Assembly: GCA_047600765.1 (NCBI GenBank)
Contig: JASGKF010000002.1
Location: forward strand, 124,001-188,000
DNA length: 64,000 nt
From: Viridibacterium sp047600765
GTDB taxonomy: Bacteria; Pseudomonadota; Gammaproteobacteria; Burkholderiales; Rhodocyclaceae
Direction: 5' to 3'
Shown here: positions 52,689 to 61,200 of the stretch, piece by piece
Layout: each line of letters opens with the position of its first letter
How positions within the stretch are numbered: position 1 is the first letter of the stretch
The notes under the pieces: model-generated
Database searches by the model: none
What the model saw: the letters and a program-made list of their open reading frames with translations, nothing else
What the model was told of the DNA's origin: nothing
Translations under genes and position numbers: made by a program

Positions 52689-53462
52689 ATGAACCAATCC
52701 ATCCTGATCCGTAGTCTGCCATTCCTGCTGATGCTGCTTGCACTGCCGGCACGCGCAGGCCTGTTCGACGATGACGAAGCACGCAAGCGCATCGAGCAAT
52801 TGCGCATCGACGTGGATGAGCGCACCCAGCGTCTGGAGCAGGCGGCCAAAGGGCAGGCGCTGCTGGTCAACCAGATCGAAGCCCTGCGTACCGAGATTGC
52901 CAAGCTGCGCGGACAGATCGAGGTCAATACCAACGACATCGACCAGAACCAGAAGCGCCAGAAAGACTTCTACGTCGATCTGGACACGCGCATGCGCAAG
53001 CTGGAGACGGCGATTGCCGAACTGAACCAGAAAATCACGGCCAACGCTGCGGCCATTGCAGCGCGCCCGGCCGAGCCGGCGCTGGATCCGGCCAACGAGC
53101 CGAAAGATTACGAAGCCGCAGTCGGATTCCTGCGCGCTGGCAAGCACGTCGATGCGGCGATTGCCTTCCGCCAGTTCATCAAGACCTGGCCCAAGAGCAC
53201 CTTCGTGCCGAGCGCACATTACTGGGCTGGCACGGCGCTGGTACAGGCGCGTGATTTCGAGGGCGCAGCCAGCTACTTCGACAAGATGGCCAATACCTGG
53301 CCGGACGACATGCTGGCGCCTGACGCCATGCTGTCCCTGTCGGGCTGCCAGCAGGAGCTGGGCGACAGCAAGACCTCGCGCAAGACGCTCGAGACGCTGG
53401 TGAGCAAGTACCCCAAGAGTGATGCGGCCAAGACCGCCAAGCAACGTCTGGCCAAGAAGTGA
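52689..53462 (+). CDS. cpoB: Cell division coordinator CpoB (YbgF)
   Basis: Periplasmic TPR protein of 257 aa that coordinates PBP1B activity with Tol-Pal during division. The signal peptide ends LPARAG. An N-terminal trimerising coiled coil spans about 28-115 (RIEQLRIDVDERTQRLEQAAK and on). The C-terminal TPR domain shows YEAAVGFLRAGKHVDAAIAFRQFIKTWPKS and ASYFDKMANTWPDD. The stop overlaps the queE start (GTGA). Confidence 0.94.
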   Translation: MNQSILIRSLPFLLMLLALPARAGLFDDDEARKRIEQLRIDVDERTQRLEQAAKGQALLVNQIEALRTEIAKLRGQIEVNTNDIDQNQKRQKDFYVDLDTRMRKLETAIAELNQKITANAAAIAARPAEPALDPANEPKDYEAAVGFLRAGKHVDAAIAFRQFIKTWPKSTFVPSAHYWAGTALVQARDFEGAASYFDKMANTWPDDMLAPDAMLSLSGCQQELGDSKTSRKTLETLVSKYPKSDAAKTAKQRLAKK

Positions 53463-54133
53463 CCACAGCAGAGACCGTGCAGGTGTCCGCCGAGCGGCGC
53501 CTGCGCATCACCGAGATCTTCTTTTCGTTGCAGGGCGAATCGAGCCGCGTCGGCTTGCCGACCGTGTTCGTGCGCCTGACCGGTTGCCCGTTGCGCTGTA
53601 CCTGGTGCGACACCGAGTACGCCTTCCATGGTGGCGGTTATCGCAGCTTCGACGAGATCCTCGACGAAGTCGCGCAGCATGGCACGCCTTATGTCTGCGT
53701 CACGGGTGGCGAGCCGCTGGCGCAGCGTGAATGCCTGGCCTTGCTGCGCGAGCTGAGCGATCACGGTTACAAAGTGTCGCTCGAAACCAGCGGCGCGCTC
53801 GACATCTCCAGCGTCAACGCGCGCGTCTCGCGCATCATGGATCTCAAAGCGCCCGGTTCAGGCGAGGTCGCACGCAACCGTTGGGACAACATTCCGCATC
53901 TCAATGCCGCTGACGAGCTGAAGTTCGTACTGGCGGATGAGGCGGACTATCGCTGGGCCTGTGATGTGCTCACCGAGCATCAGCTGATCGGGCGCTGCCC
54001 GGTGCTGTTCTCGCCCGTGCAGGGCAAGCTGGCGCCTGCGGACCTCGCCGAGTGGGTGCTGCGTGACAAGCTGCCGGTGCGCATGCAGCTGCAGCTGCAC
54101 AAGGTTATCTGGGGCAACGTGCAGGGGCGTTGA
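53459..54133 (+). CDS. queE: 7-carboxy-7-deazaguanine synthase QueE
   Basis: Radical-SAM enzyme of the preQ0/queuosine pathway, 224 aa. EIFFSLQGESSRVGLPTVFVRLTGCPLRCTWCDTEYAF (in pieces) has the CxxxCxxC cluster at Cys43, Cys47 and Cys50. VTGGEPLAQ follows as the SAM-binding GGE motif. The start is GTG 53459, coupled to cpoB. The gene is commonly linked to tol-pal-cpoB in proteobacteria. Confidence 0.95.
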   Translation: MTTAETVQVSAERRLRITEIFFSLQGESSRVGLPTVFVRLTGCPLRCTWCDTEYAFHGGGYRSFDEILDEVAQHGTPYVCVTGGEPLAQRECLALLRELSDHGYKVSLETSGALDISSVNARVSRIMDLKAPGSGEVARNRWDNIPHLNAADELKFVLADEADYRWACDVLTEHQLIGRCPVLFSPVQGKLAPADLAEWVLRDKLPVRMQLQLHKVIWGNVQGR

Positions 54134-54138
54134 TTCGC

Positions 54139-54351
54139 TCAGCGTCGTCTCAGTGGGTCGAGCAGGGCGCGCAGGTTGTTGTGATCCAGCTCGTACATCA
54201 GGGCCAGCAGACGCCCGATCTGGCCTTTCGGAAATCCCTCGCGCGCAAACCATCCCAGGTAGTGCCCCGGCAAGTCGGCCAGCAAGTGACCCTTGAACTT
54301 GCCGAAGGGCATTTCCGTTGCGACGAGGCGTTCCAGGTCTTCAGGCGACAT
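54139..54351 (-). CDS. DUF3820 family small protein
   Basis: Seventy-residue DUF3820 protein with MPFGKFKGHLLADLPGHYLGWFAREGFP, the family core, and a helical end GRLLALMYELDHNNLRALL. The function is unknown; the family is sometimes called a putative quorum-sensing-regulated virulence factor. It lies two bases from the sbcB stop on the same strand, so it is likely cotranscribed, and converges on queE. Confidence 0.88.
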   Translation of the reverse strand: MSPEDLERLVATEMPFGKFKGHLLADLPGHYLGWFAREGFPKGQIGRLLALMYELDHNNLRALLDPLRRR

Positions 54352-54353
54352 AG

Positions 54354-55796
54354 TCAGCGCAGCGCCGGCGCAATCTCTTCGGCGTAATCGTAGAGCGCGC
54401 TGAGGATGGCCTCGCCGCGTTCGTCCACCGATTCACTGAGCTCGTCGATGCGATCAAAGTAGGCGCTCAGGGTGCGCGCCGCGCTGCCGCCGCCTTCGTG
54501 CAACTGCATGACACGGTGCGTATGCCAGCGTTCGGCTTCGTGTTCGGTGAGGGTTTGCGGGAAGTTGCGCGCGCGATAGCGGAACACGATTTCCTCGAGG
54601 CGTGCATCGTCGAAGCTGAAGCGTTCGCGGGCGAGTGAATCGGCGTCCAGGGTGCGCAGGCGATTGAGCACGCGGCGATCTGCATTGCCGACAAAGCCAC
54701 CGTAGAGGTCCTCGTCGACATCGGGCGCCCTGTCCTCAGCGGGCCGGCGGAAGACTTCGGGCCACAAGCGGGCGAGTTCTGGCGCGCGGGTTGCGTTGGC
54801 AGCGTGGCGTTCTGCCTGTACGAGGTCGATGCCCCATTTCTCGGCCATCGCCGGGCTCAGCGTCTTGAGGTTGCCGATGACGATGGGCGACTTGTTGATG
54901 TGGATGGTCTTCACCGGCAGGCGCGTCACGCCCTCGGGCAGCTCTTCGGCCTTGCTGAACATGCGTTCGCGCATCGTGACGGCGTCGAGGCTAAACAGCT
55001 CGGACGGGTCGAAGGCAAGATCCCACACGATGACTTCGTTCTTGTTCGTCGGGTGCGCACCCAGCGGATAGCACACGGCGATGCAGCCACGCTCGGCGCC
55101 GAACATGCCGGAGACATGCAGGAAGGGGCGCGGGTTGAGCAGATCGATCTCGGCCAGCACCGCATCCTTCTTGCGCAGCTTGAGGCAGAAGTCCCACAGG
55201 CGCGGCTGTTTCGCCTTGATGAGGCGGGCGAGGGCGAGGGTGGCGCGCACGTCGGACAGCGCATCGTGCGCGGCTTCGTGCAGCAGGCCATTGGCTGCGC
55301 TGAGGTGTTCGAGCTTGAACGATCGGCGGCCGTCCTCATGGTTCGGCCACTCGATGCCTTCGGGGCGCAGGGCATGCGTGCAGCGCACGACGTCGAGCAG
55401 GTCCCAGCGGCCGCAGTCGTTCTGCCATTCGCGTGCATAGGGGTCGATGAGGTTGCGCCAGAACAGGTGACGCGTCACCTCGTCGTCGAAGCGGATGGTG
55501 TTGTAGCCGACACCGACGGTGCCGGGTGCCGCGAGTTCCTGTTCGATGCTGGCGGCGAAGGCGTGTTCTGGCAGGCCCAGTTCCAGGCAGGTCTGCGGCA
55601 CGATGCCCGTCAGCAGGCAGGCTTCGGGATCCGGCAGGAAGTCTGGTGCGGGTCGGCAGTACTGCATCAGCGGCGTACCGATCTCGTTGAGATCCATATC
55701 GGTGCGCAGGCCGGCGAACTGCGCGGGGCGGTCGCGGCGCGGCACAGCACCGAAGGTTTCGTAGTCGTGCCAGAAGAAGGTGTTGGCGGCGGGCAT
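54354..55796 (-). CDS. sbcB: Exodeoxyribonuclease I
   Basis: 3'-5' single-strand DNA exonuclease of the DEDDh family, 480 aa, close to E. coli ExoI (475). The exonuclease motif I is FFWHDYETFG (Asp11, Glu13), motif II lies in GYNTIRFDDEVTRHLFWRNL, and motif III is HDALSDVRAT, with His and Asp. The ExoI-specific SH3-like and C-terminal helical domains follow. The longer frame to 55865 was rejected since PAANTFFWHDYE is the family start. Confidence 0.95.
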   Translation of the reverse strand: MPAANTFFWHDYETFGAVPRRDRPAQFAGLRTDMDLNEIGTPLMQYCRPAPDFLPDPEACLLTGIVPQTCLELGLPEHAFAASIEQELAAPGTVGVGYNTIRFDDEVTRHLFWRNLIDPYAREWQNDCGRWDLLDVVRCTHALRPEGIEWPNHEDGRRSFKLEHLSAANGLLHEAAHDALSDVRATLALARLIKAKQPRLWDFCLKLRKKDAVLAEIDLLNPRPFLHVSGMFGAERGCIAVCYPLGAHPTNKNEVIVWDLAFDPSELFSLDAVTMRERMFSKAEELPEGVTRLPVKTIHINKSPIVIGNLKTLSPAMAEKWGIDLVQAERHAANATRAPELARLWPEVFRRPAEDRAPDVDEDLYGGFVGNADRRVLNRLRTLDADSLARERFSFDDARLEEIVFRYRARNFPQTLTEHEAERWHTHRVMQLHEGGGSAARTLSAYFDRIDELSESVDERGEAILSALYDYAEEIAPALR

Positions 55797-55994
55797 CGGG
55801 CGGGGCGGACAGGTTTCGGGGATGCGCCATTCTACCGGGGCGCCCTGACGGGCAGCGGGGGGCAATCAGGCCATATGGGCACTGGCGATGGCGTCGCCGC
55901 CTGCGCTGTAATGCGTGTCGCTGCGGTATGGCACGGGAGATGCTCGTTACCGCGAGACAGACAACAAGGCATCCGGGATAACAGGGAGCAAGTC

Positions 55995-56900
55995 ATGAAA
56001 ATGTGGATCCGGCGCGGCTTCATCAGCCTCGTCGTGCTGGCGGCCGTACTGACGGTCGCCGTGAGCGCTGCGGTGATGTACAGCAACACGAAGCGCGAGC
56101 GTGTGGTCGAGACCAAGCCCTATCCGCTGGCTTTGCGGGAAGATGCGCAAGCCATCGAGCGTGGGCGTTACCTCTATGAATCGCGCGGTTGCACTGACTG
56201 TCATGGCGCCGATGGTGCAGGCCGCAGCTTCATCAAGGATGGCAGTGGCATGCACGTGGCCGGCCCCAACATCAGCCCCGGTGCAGGCAGCGTCGTGCTG
56301 GCCTACAAGCCGGCAGACTGGGAGCGCGCGATCCGCCATGGCGTGAAGCCCAATGGGCGCCCGCTGCTGATCATGCCGTCCGAGGACTACAACCGTTTCA
56401 CCGACGACGATCTGGCTGCGCTGGTGGCCTATGTGCGCCACTTGCCGCCTGCTGCGGGGCAGGGCGCCATTCTCGAACTGCCCGTGCCGGTGCGTGCGCT
56501 GTACGCGCTCGGTGTGGTCAAGGACGCCGCCGAGCGCATCGACCACAGCCTGCCGCCGCAGAAGCCGGTGGCAGAGGGCGTGAGCCTTGCCCATGGTGAA
56601 TACGTGGTCAACATGTGCAAGGGCTGCCACGGCGACACCTTGTCTGGCGGCAAGATTCCGGGCGCGCCGCCCGACTGGCCTGCAGCTGCCAACCTCACGC
56701 CGGGCGAGGGCTCGACGATGCCGCAATACGCCAGCGCCGAAGCCTTCATGGACATGTTCCGCAGCGGCAAGCGGCCCGACGGCAGTGCGATCAGCAAGGT
56801 GATGCCATTCGACGCGCTGGGCAAGTTCAGCGAGACCGACATGCGCGCCCTGTATCTCTACCTCAAGGCGGTGCCGCCGCGCGCCATGGGCGGGCGCTGA
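55995..56900 (+). CDS. Dihaem c-type cytochrome
   Basis: Exported cytochrome c of 301 aa. One N-terminal helix (about 8-28) is either an uncleaved anchor or signal. Haem motif 1 is CTDCH at 66-70 and haem motif 2 is CKGCH at 208-212. Met ligands are probable in IMPSEDYNRFTDDDLAALVAYVRHLPP (in two parts) and VMPFDALGKFSETDMRALYLYLK. The tandem fold is like the cytochrome subunits of alcohol/aldehyde or gluconate dehydrogenases, or a single-gene electron carrier. No dehydrogenase gene is next to it. GGGAG precedes the ATG. Confidence 0.88.
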   Translation: MKMWIRRGFISLVVLAAVLTVAVSAAVMYSNTKRERVVETKPYPLALREDAQAIERGRYLYESRGCTDCHGADGAGRSFIKDGSGMHVAGPNISPGAGSVVLAYKPADWERAIRHGVKPNGRPLLIMPSEDYNRFTDDDLAALVAYVRHLPPAAGQGAILELPVPVRALYALGVVKDAAERIDHSLPPQKPVAEGVSLAHGEYVVNMCKGCHGDTLSGGKIPGAPPDWPAAANLTPGEGSTMPQYASAEAFMDMFRSGKRPDGSAISKVMPFDALGKFSETDMRALYLYLKAVPPRAMGGR

Positions 56901-57005
56901 GGCAGGCTGAGTGACGGGGGCGAGGAGGAGGATTCGGCGCCCCCGCTGTGGCGAAAATCGCGCGGCGTACAATCACGGCTTCCCTCATGCAGTGGAGTCC
57001 GTGTC

Positions 57006-57977
57006 ATGGAGTATCGTCGTCTGGGCCGTTCAGGTCTCAAGGTCAGCGCCTTGTCTTTCGGGTCCTGGGTGACCTACTCCAACCAGCTCGATACCAAGCT
57101 CGCGCGCGAGTGCATGGCCGCTGCGCGCGATGCCGGCGTGAACTTCTTCGACAACGCCGAGACCTACGCCGCCGGTGCGTCGGAAACCATCATGGGTGCG
57201 GCCCTGCGCGAACTGGGCTGGGCGCGTGAGCACTACGTGGTGTCGACCAAGTTCTTCTGGGGACTGTCGGATGACCCCAACGGCAAGAACACCCTCAATC
57301 GCAAGTACCTGCTGGGCGCCATCGACGGCTCGCTCAAGCGCTTCGGGCTCGATTACATCGATCTCGTCTATTGCCATCGGCCCGACCCCAACACGCCCGT
57401 CGAGGAAACCGTGTGGGCCATGCACGACATCATCAATCGCGGCAAGGCGCTGTACTGGGGCACCTCGGAATGGAGTGCCGACGAGATTCGCGCGGCCTGG
57501 GAGATTGCCGAGCGTCACCACCTGCACAAGCCGGTGATGGAGCAACCGCAGTACAACCTTTTCGTGCGCAAGCGTGTCGAACAGGAGTACCGCAGACTCT
57601 ACGAAGATTTCGGTCTGGGCCTCACGACCTGGAGCCCGCTGGCGTCCGGCCTGCTCAGTGGCAAGTATGTGGATGGCATTCCCGCCGGTTCGCGCGGCAC
57701 GCTCAAGGGTTACGAATGGCTGCAGGAGCGCTTGCGCGACGAGCAGCGCAACGCGGCCGTGCGCAAGCTGCTGCCCATCGCGCAGGAGCTCGGTTGCAGC
57801 CTGTCGCAGCTGGCGATTGCCTGGTGCCTGCGCAATCGCAATGTGTCGACGGTCATCACCGGTGCCTCGCGTCCCGAACAGGTTGTCGAGAACATGAAGG
57901 CGCTGGACGTCGTGCCGCGTCTGACGCCAGCGCTCGTTGATCGGATGCAGGCGGCGTGCGAAGGCGCGGTGAACTAA
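57006..57977 (+). CDS. Aldo/keto reductase (Kv-beta-like, YghZ/Gpr group)
   Basis: NADPH-dependent aldo/keto reductase of 323 aa. MEYRRLGRSGLKVSALSFGSW starts the (beta/alpha)8 barrel. FFDNAETYAAGASETIMGAAL has the Asp/Tyr of the catalytic tetrad, VVSTKFFWG the Lys, and DLVYCHRPDPNTPVEETV the His. YWGTSEWSADEIRAAWEIA and ITGASRPEQVVENMKAL are typical of the potassium-channel beta-subunit-like group. The substrate is unknown. Confidence 0.92.
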   Translation: MEYRRLGRSGLKVSALSFGSWVTYSNQLDTKLARECMAAARDAGVNFFDNAETYAAGASETIMGAALRELGWAREHYVVSTKFFWGLSDDPNGKNTLNRKYLLGAIDGSLKRFGLDYIDLVYCHRPDPNTPVEETVWAMHDIINRGKALYWGTSEWSADEIRAAWEIAERHHLHKPVMEQPQYNLFVRKRVEQEYRRLYEDFGLGLTTWSPLASGLLSGKYVDGIPAGSRGTLKGYEWLQERLRDEQRNAAVRKLLPIAQELGCSLSQLAIAWCLRNRNVSTVITGASRPEQVVENMKALDVVPRLTPALVDRMQAACEGAVN

Positions 57978-58006
57978 GCTGATAGAGAGAAGCGACAAGA
58001 ATCGAT

Positions 58007-58600
58007 ATGAAAAAACTGGTCATGGCCTCCAACAACGCAGGCAAGCTGCGTGAGTTTTCGGCGCTGCTCGCCCCGCTGGGCTGGGAGGTCATCCCGCAGT
58101 CCGCGCTGGGCGTCAGCGAGGCCGAAGAGCCGCATCACACCTTTGTCGAGAACGCGCTTGCCAAGGCACGACATGCCGCCGTGCAGACGGGCTTGCCAGC
58201 ACTGGCTGACGACTCAGGCATCTGCGTGGCCGCGCTGGATGGTGCGCCCGGTGTGTATTCGGCGCGTTTCGCCGGCGAGCCGAAATCGGACGCGCGCAAC
58301 AATGCCCTGCTGATCGACAAGCTGACCGGCGTGGCGGATCGCCGTGCGCACTATGTTTGCGTGCTGGTTTTCGTGCGTGGGCCCAATGATCCACAGCCCA
58401 TCATTGCCGAAGGCGAGTGGCACGGACAGATCATCGACACGCCGCTCGGTGAAGGCGGCTTCGGTTACGACCCGTATTTTTTCCTGCCGGCGCATGGCAT
58501 GACGGCCGCGCAGTTGCCGGCGGAACAGAAGAACGCCACCAGCCATCGCGGCGTGGCGGTTGAGACCTTGTTGGCGCGCTTGCGCGCAGGAGGTGTGTGA
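58007..58600 (+). CDS. rdgB: XTP/dITP diphosphatase RdgB
   Basis: House-cleaning nucleotide pyrophosphatase (Ham1 family) that removes dITP and XTP, 197 aa. LVMASNNAGKLREFSALL binds the triphosphate. FVENALAKARHAA and ADDSGICVAALDGAPGVYSARFAG hold the metal-binding Glu and Asp. GFGYDPYFFLP and NATSHRGVAVETL complete the nucleotide pocket. The stop overlaps the start of the DUF2782 gene. Confidence 0.95.
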   Translation: MKKLVMASNNAGKLREFSALLAPLGWEVIPQSALGVSEAEEPHHTFVENALAKARHAAVQTGLPALADDSGICVAALDGAPGVYSARFAGEPKSDARNNALLIDKLTGVADRRAHYVCVLVFVRGPNDPQPIIAEGEWHGQIIDTPLGEGGFGYDPYFFLPAHGMTAAQLPAEQKNATSHRGVAVETLLARLRAGGV

Positions 58601-58965
58601 TGAGCCATGTGAGCAAATGGACAACTGCAATCTGCCTGATGAGTCTGGCCCCGCTGGTCTGGGCGAGCGATGTGCCACCGCCACCCAATCTGCAGCCCAT
58701 CGAGGAGCCGCGTGCGGTTCAGCCACCGCCAGTCAGCGCTTCCGAGCCTGCTGTGAGGCCCGGTAGCGAGGTGACCGTGCGCAAGAATCACGAGGCGCGC
58801 ATTGAAGAGTTCCGCCTCAAGGGCCGCCTCTACATGATCAAGGTCTATCCCATCGTCGGGCTGCCCTACACACTCATCGACGAGCAGGGCAACGGCGTGT
58901 TCAACCGCACTGACGGGCGCGGTACGCCGGGCACGCCGGCGCAGTGGAAGGTGTTGAGCTGGTAG
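58600..58965 (+). CDS. DUF2782 family periplasmic protein
   Basis: Secreted 121-aa protein with signal peptide ending LVWAS and a Pro-rich segment, followed by the DUF2782 core (EVTVRKNHEARIEEFRLKG, MIKVYPIVGLPYTLID). A perfect AGGAGG at 58588-58593 lies six bases before the ATG, which decides against the GTG at 58597. The function is unknown. It is coupled to rdgB. Confidence 0.85.
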   Translation: MSHVSKWTTAICLMSLAPLVWASDVPPPPNLQPIEEPRAVQPPPVSASEPAVRPGSEVTVRKNHEARIEEFRLKGRLYMIKVYPIVGLPYTLIDEQGNGVFNRTDGRGTPGTPAQWKVLSW

Positions 58966-58993
58966 GCGTTTGGCGTCGCAGAAACATCTCCAG

Positions 58994-59074
58994 CCGTTCG
59001 TGCTGAGCGTAAGGCGCGTAGCGCCTGAAGTCGAAGCTGAATGGCATTGACTTCGCTGCGCTTAGTGCGAATGG
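58994..59074. repeat. REP-like inverted repeat element
   Basis: CCGTTCGTGCTGAGCG (58994-59009) recurs as an inverted copy at 59059-59074 with 12 of 16 positions conserved. It resembles the CCGTTCGTGCTGAGC...GTCGAAG repeats scattered through proteobacterial genomes. Between them lies a perfect hairpin, AGGCGC-GTA-GCGCCT, at 59012-59026. The element fills the 139-bp gap between the convergent DUF2782 and lyase-like genes, where it may act as a terminator. Confidence 0.65.
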
Positions 59075-59104
59075 TGGCTTGGGTGAGCCCAGGCCATCCC
59101 TCAA

Positions 59105-60955
59105 TCACAGCGGCTTGTAACGCAGTGTCCACTGAAGGGTCAGCGGTGCATCGAGTTTCAGCGTGTGGCTGCAGCGGATCAGGCTACGCATCGGCGCCAT
59201 CGGCGCGCGGTACTCGGTAGCGTCGATGCTTTCGACGCTGCACTGGCTGAAGCCCTGCACTTCGAAGCCCTGCACATCCCCTTCACTGAAGCGGAAGCCT
59301 TGCGGTGACGAGCTGGTCGCGCCGCTGGCGAAGCTGGCGAACTCCATGTCAACACGTACGTCGCCCAGCGCATTTGCTGGCGTGTAGGTGTCGGTGCGCG
59401 TGATGACGCCGCTGTCGAAGCGGTAGCGCGTCTCGACCTTGATGCGTGCGTCCTTCACCGGGCCGCGTTCGCCGAGTTTGTCCATCTCGCTCTGGCGATA
59501 CTGCAATTCGAGTGCCGTGCCTTGCTGCGTGCTGCGGATGTCGCGCGCGAAGGAGCCGGCGATGAGCTTGCTGCCGTCGGCCAGCGTGAAGCGTGGCAGC
59601 AGTTGCGGGAAGCCTGCGTCGGCCGAGCCTTGCACGATGCCGTTGGCGAAGGGCAGGGGGAAGTAGGGGTTGTTCATGTGCTGTGAGGCCCCACCGTTGA
59701 CGATGGGCAGGCTGAACACGCGCAGGCCATCGCGATAGGTCAGCAGCGCGCGGTCGTATTCACCCTTGGCGAACCAGGTCAGCGTGAAGCGCGGCTGTTT
59801 GCGCAGCCAGGCTTCGAAGTCACTGCGGCCCGGCTTGCCGCGATAGCCAATGCTATTCCACAGGTTGTTGGTGTAGATGTGTTGATGCAACAGGCTGAGG
59901 TTCTCGCCGAGGATGCGGTGCTTGCCGCGATAGGCGTCGGTGCGGCGGCCCTTGTCCCACAGGTTGACCGAGTGCATGTCGCGGTCGTACCAGAAGCTGG
60001 CGTACTTGCGGCTCGCAGCGATGGCAAAGGTGTAGGCCATGTCGCGCTCTTCGGCGCTCAGCACGTCGAGCTTGGCGGCGGCCGACAACACTTCGAGGAA
60101 AGCGGTGTCGCCGTAAGCGCCGATCGAACGACCGAAGTCGAAGCCATCGCCCTGCGGGTTGAGACGCAGCAGGATCACGTCGACCGCGCGCCGTAGCCAG
60201 GCCTTGAGTTGCGGCGTGACGGGCATGTCGGTCTCGATGAAGCGCTGGCAGATCTCGCCGATGAGCAGGATGCTGTAGCGGTCGAAGCGGCCCTCGCCAT
60301 CGGTCTCGTCTGAGAAGCCGAACTCACCCGAATAGGTCTGGTAGTGATTGACCATGCGTTCGAGCAGGATCTCGCTGGGCCGCGCTTCATCCCAGCCGAG
60401 CAGGTAGCGCAGGCGCGCGATGCTGAATGCGACGCCGTAGTAGTTGGTCGGCAGCTTGATCAGCGTGAAATCGGGCTGGCTGACGAAGCCACGCCAGTCG
60501 AGCCGTTCGCGCAGGCGCGCCAGGGCGGCAGGCGATACGGCCTGCTCCAGCAAGCCAGCGCGGCGCAGGGTGTTGAGCGCCGACAGGTAGTAGTAGATGC
60601 CCCATGTCTCGTTGTCTTCGTCGACCGTCATGTCGGCAATCTGGCGATAGCCGGCGAGGTAGTTCGCGAAGCGCGCATCGTTGCGTGGCGTGTTCACCAG
60701 CAGGTAGCTCATGCCGATGGCGATCTTGCCGGGCAGGAACTTGTCCTTGCCGTTGAAGGCCTGTGTGCCGTCGATGACCAGCGCTTTCTGCTCTTTGCCA
60801 AGGCGTTGGAAGAAGTCATCGAGTTGCGGCAGCAATTCGGTGCTGACGATCTGGTCGAGCGCAACAGATGGCGCGGTGGTCGCGGCGAGGGCGGCAGTGG
60901 GCAACAGGTGGCTGAGGGACATCAAGAGACCTCCGGCAAGCAGGCGGATTTTCAC
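59105..60955 (-). CDS. Secreted polysaccharide-active protein, lyase-like (unrecognised family)
   Basis: Exported protein of 616 aa with signal peptide KIRLLAGGLLMSLSHLLPTAALA. About residues 40-370 are helical with aromatic and Asn/His/Tyr-rich clusters (NETWGIYYYLSALNTLRRAG, LPTNYYGVAFSIARLRYLLGW, HHx-free region GRSIGAYGDTAFLEVLSA), like an (alpha/alpha)-toroid. The C-terminal 250 residues are beta-rich, as in the super-sandwich domains of alginate, heparin and hyaluronate lyases. No signature of a named lyase family is certain. Divergent from a LacI gene and near a solute-binding protein, it is probably part of a carbohydrate locus. Confidence 0.65.
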   Translation of the reverse strand: MKIRLLAGGLLMSLSHLLPTAALAATTAPSVALDQIVSTELLPQLDDFFQRLGKEQKALVIDGTQAFNGKDKFLPGKIAIGMSYLLVNTPRNDARFANYLAGYRQIADMTVDEDNETWGIYYYLSALNTLRRAGLLEQAVSPAALARLRERLDWRGFVSQPDFTLIKLPTNYYGVAFSIARLRYLLGWDEARPSEILLERMVNHYQTYSGEFGFSDETDGEGRFDRYSILLIGEICQRFIETDMPVTPQLKAWLRRAVDVILLRLNPQGDGFDFGRSIGAYGDTAFLEVLSAAAKLDVLSAEERDMAYTFAIAASRKYASFWYDRDMHSVNLWDKGRRTDAYRGKHRILGENLSLLHQHIYTNNLWNSIGYRGKPGRSDFEAWLRKQPRFTLTWFAKGEYDRALLTYRDGLRVFSLPIVNGGASQHMNNPYFPLPFANGIVQGSADAGFPQLLPRFTLADGSKLIAGSFARDIRSTQQGTALELQYRQSEMDKLGERGPVKDARIKVETRYRFDSGVITRTDTYTPANALGDVRVDMEFASFASGATSSSPQGFRFSEGDVQGFEVQGFSQCSVESIDATEYRAPMAPMRSLIRCSHTLKLDAPLTLQWTLRYKPL

Positions 60956-61034
60956 GAGCTAGCTCCGTCGTGAGAGGGGATGGTGGACAGGGCAGGGCGA
61001 CTACGGGGTCGATGGCCTGCATGGTGGTTTGTGT

Positions 61035-61048
61035 GTGAATCGTTTAAC
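61035..61048. promoter_or_regulatory. Candidate LacI-family operator
   Basis: GTGAATCGTTTAAC is an imperfect 14-bp palindrome (10 of 14 positions symmetrical) with the central CG typical of LacI-family operators. It lies in the 245-bp divergent region, 80 bases before the lyase-like gene and 153 bases before lacI. Confidence 0.4.
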
Positions 61049-61200
61049 TGTTCGGAGAGGCTTTGTTTGTGCGCATCCGTGAGAAATGATGCGGGAGAGT
61101 TTTTCCCTGTTTGACTGCGATGACGGCTTGCGGCTAAGGTGTTGGCCTGCATGCGGCTTGCAAAAGGCCGCGTGGTTTTTTCATTGCCAGCCAGAGCTTC

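Noticed and set aside
54804..55994. Upstream in-frame extension of the cytochrome c gene (a 698-codon frame starting at 54804)
   Set aside because: The added 400 residues are antisense to sbcB; the cytochrome starts at 55995 with a GGGAG site and a normal export signal.
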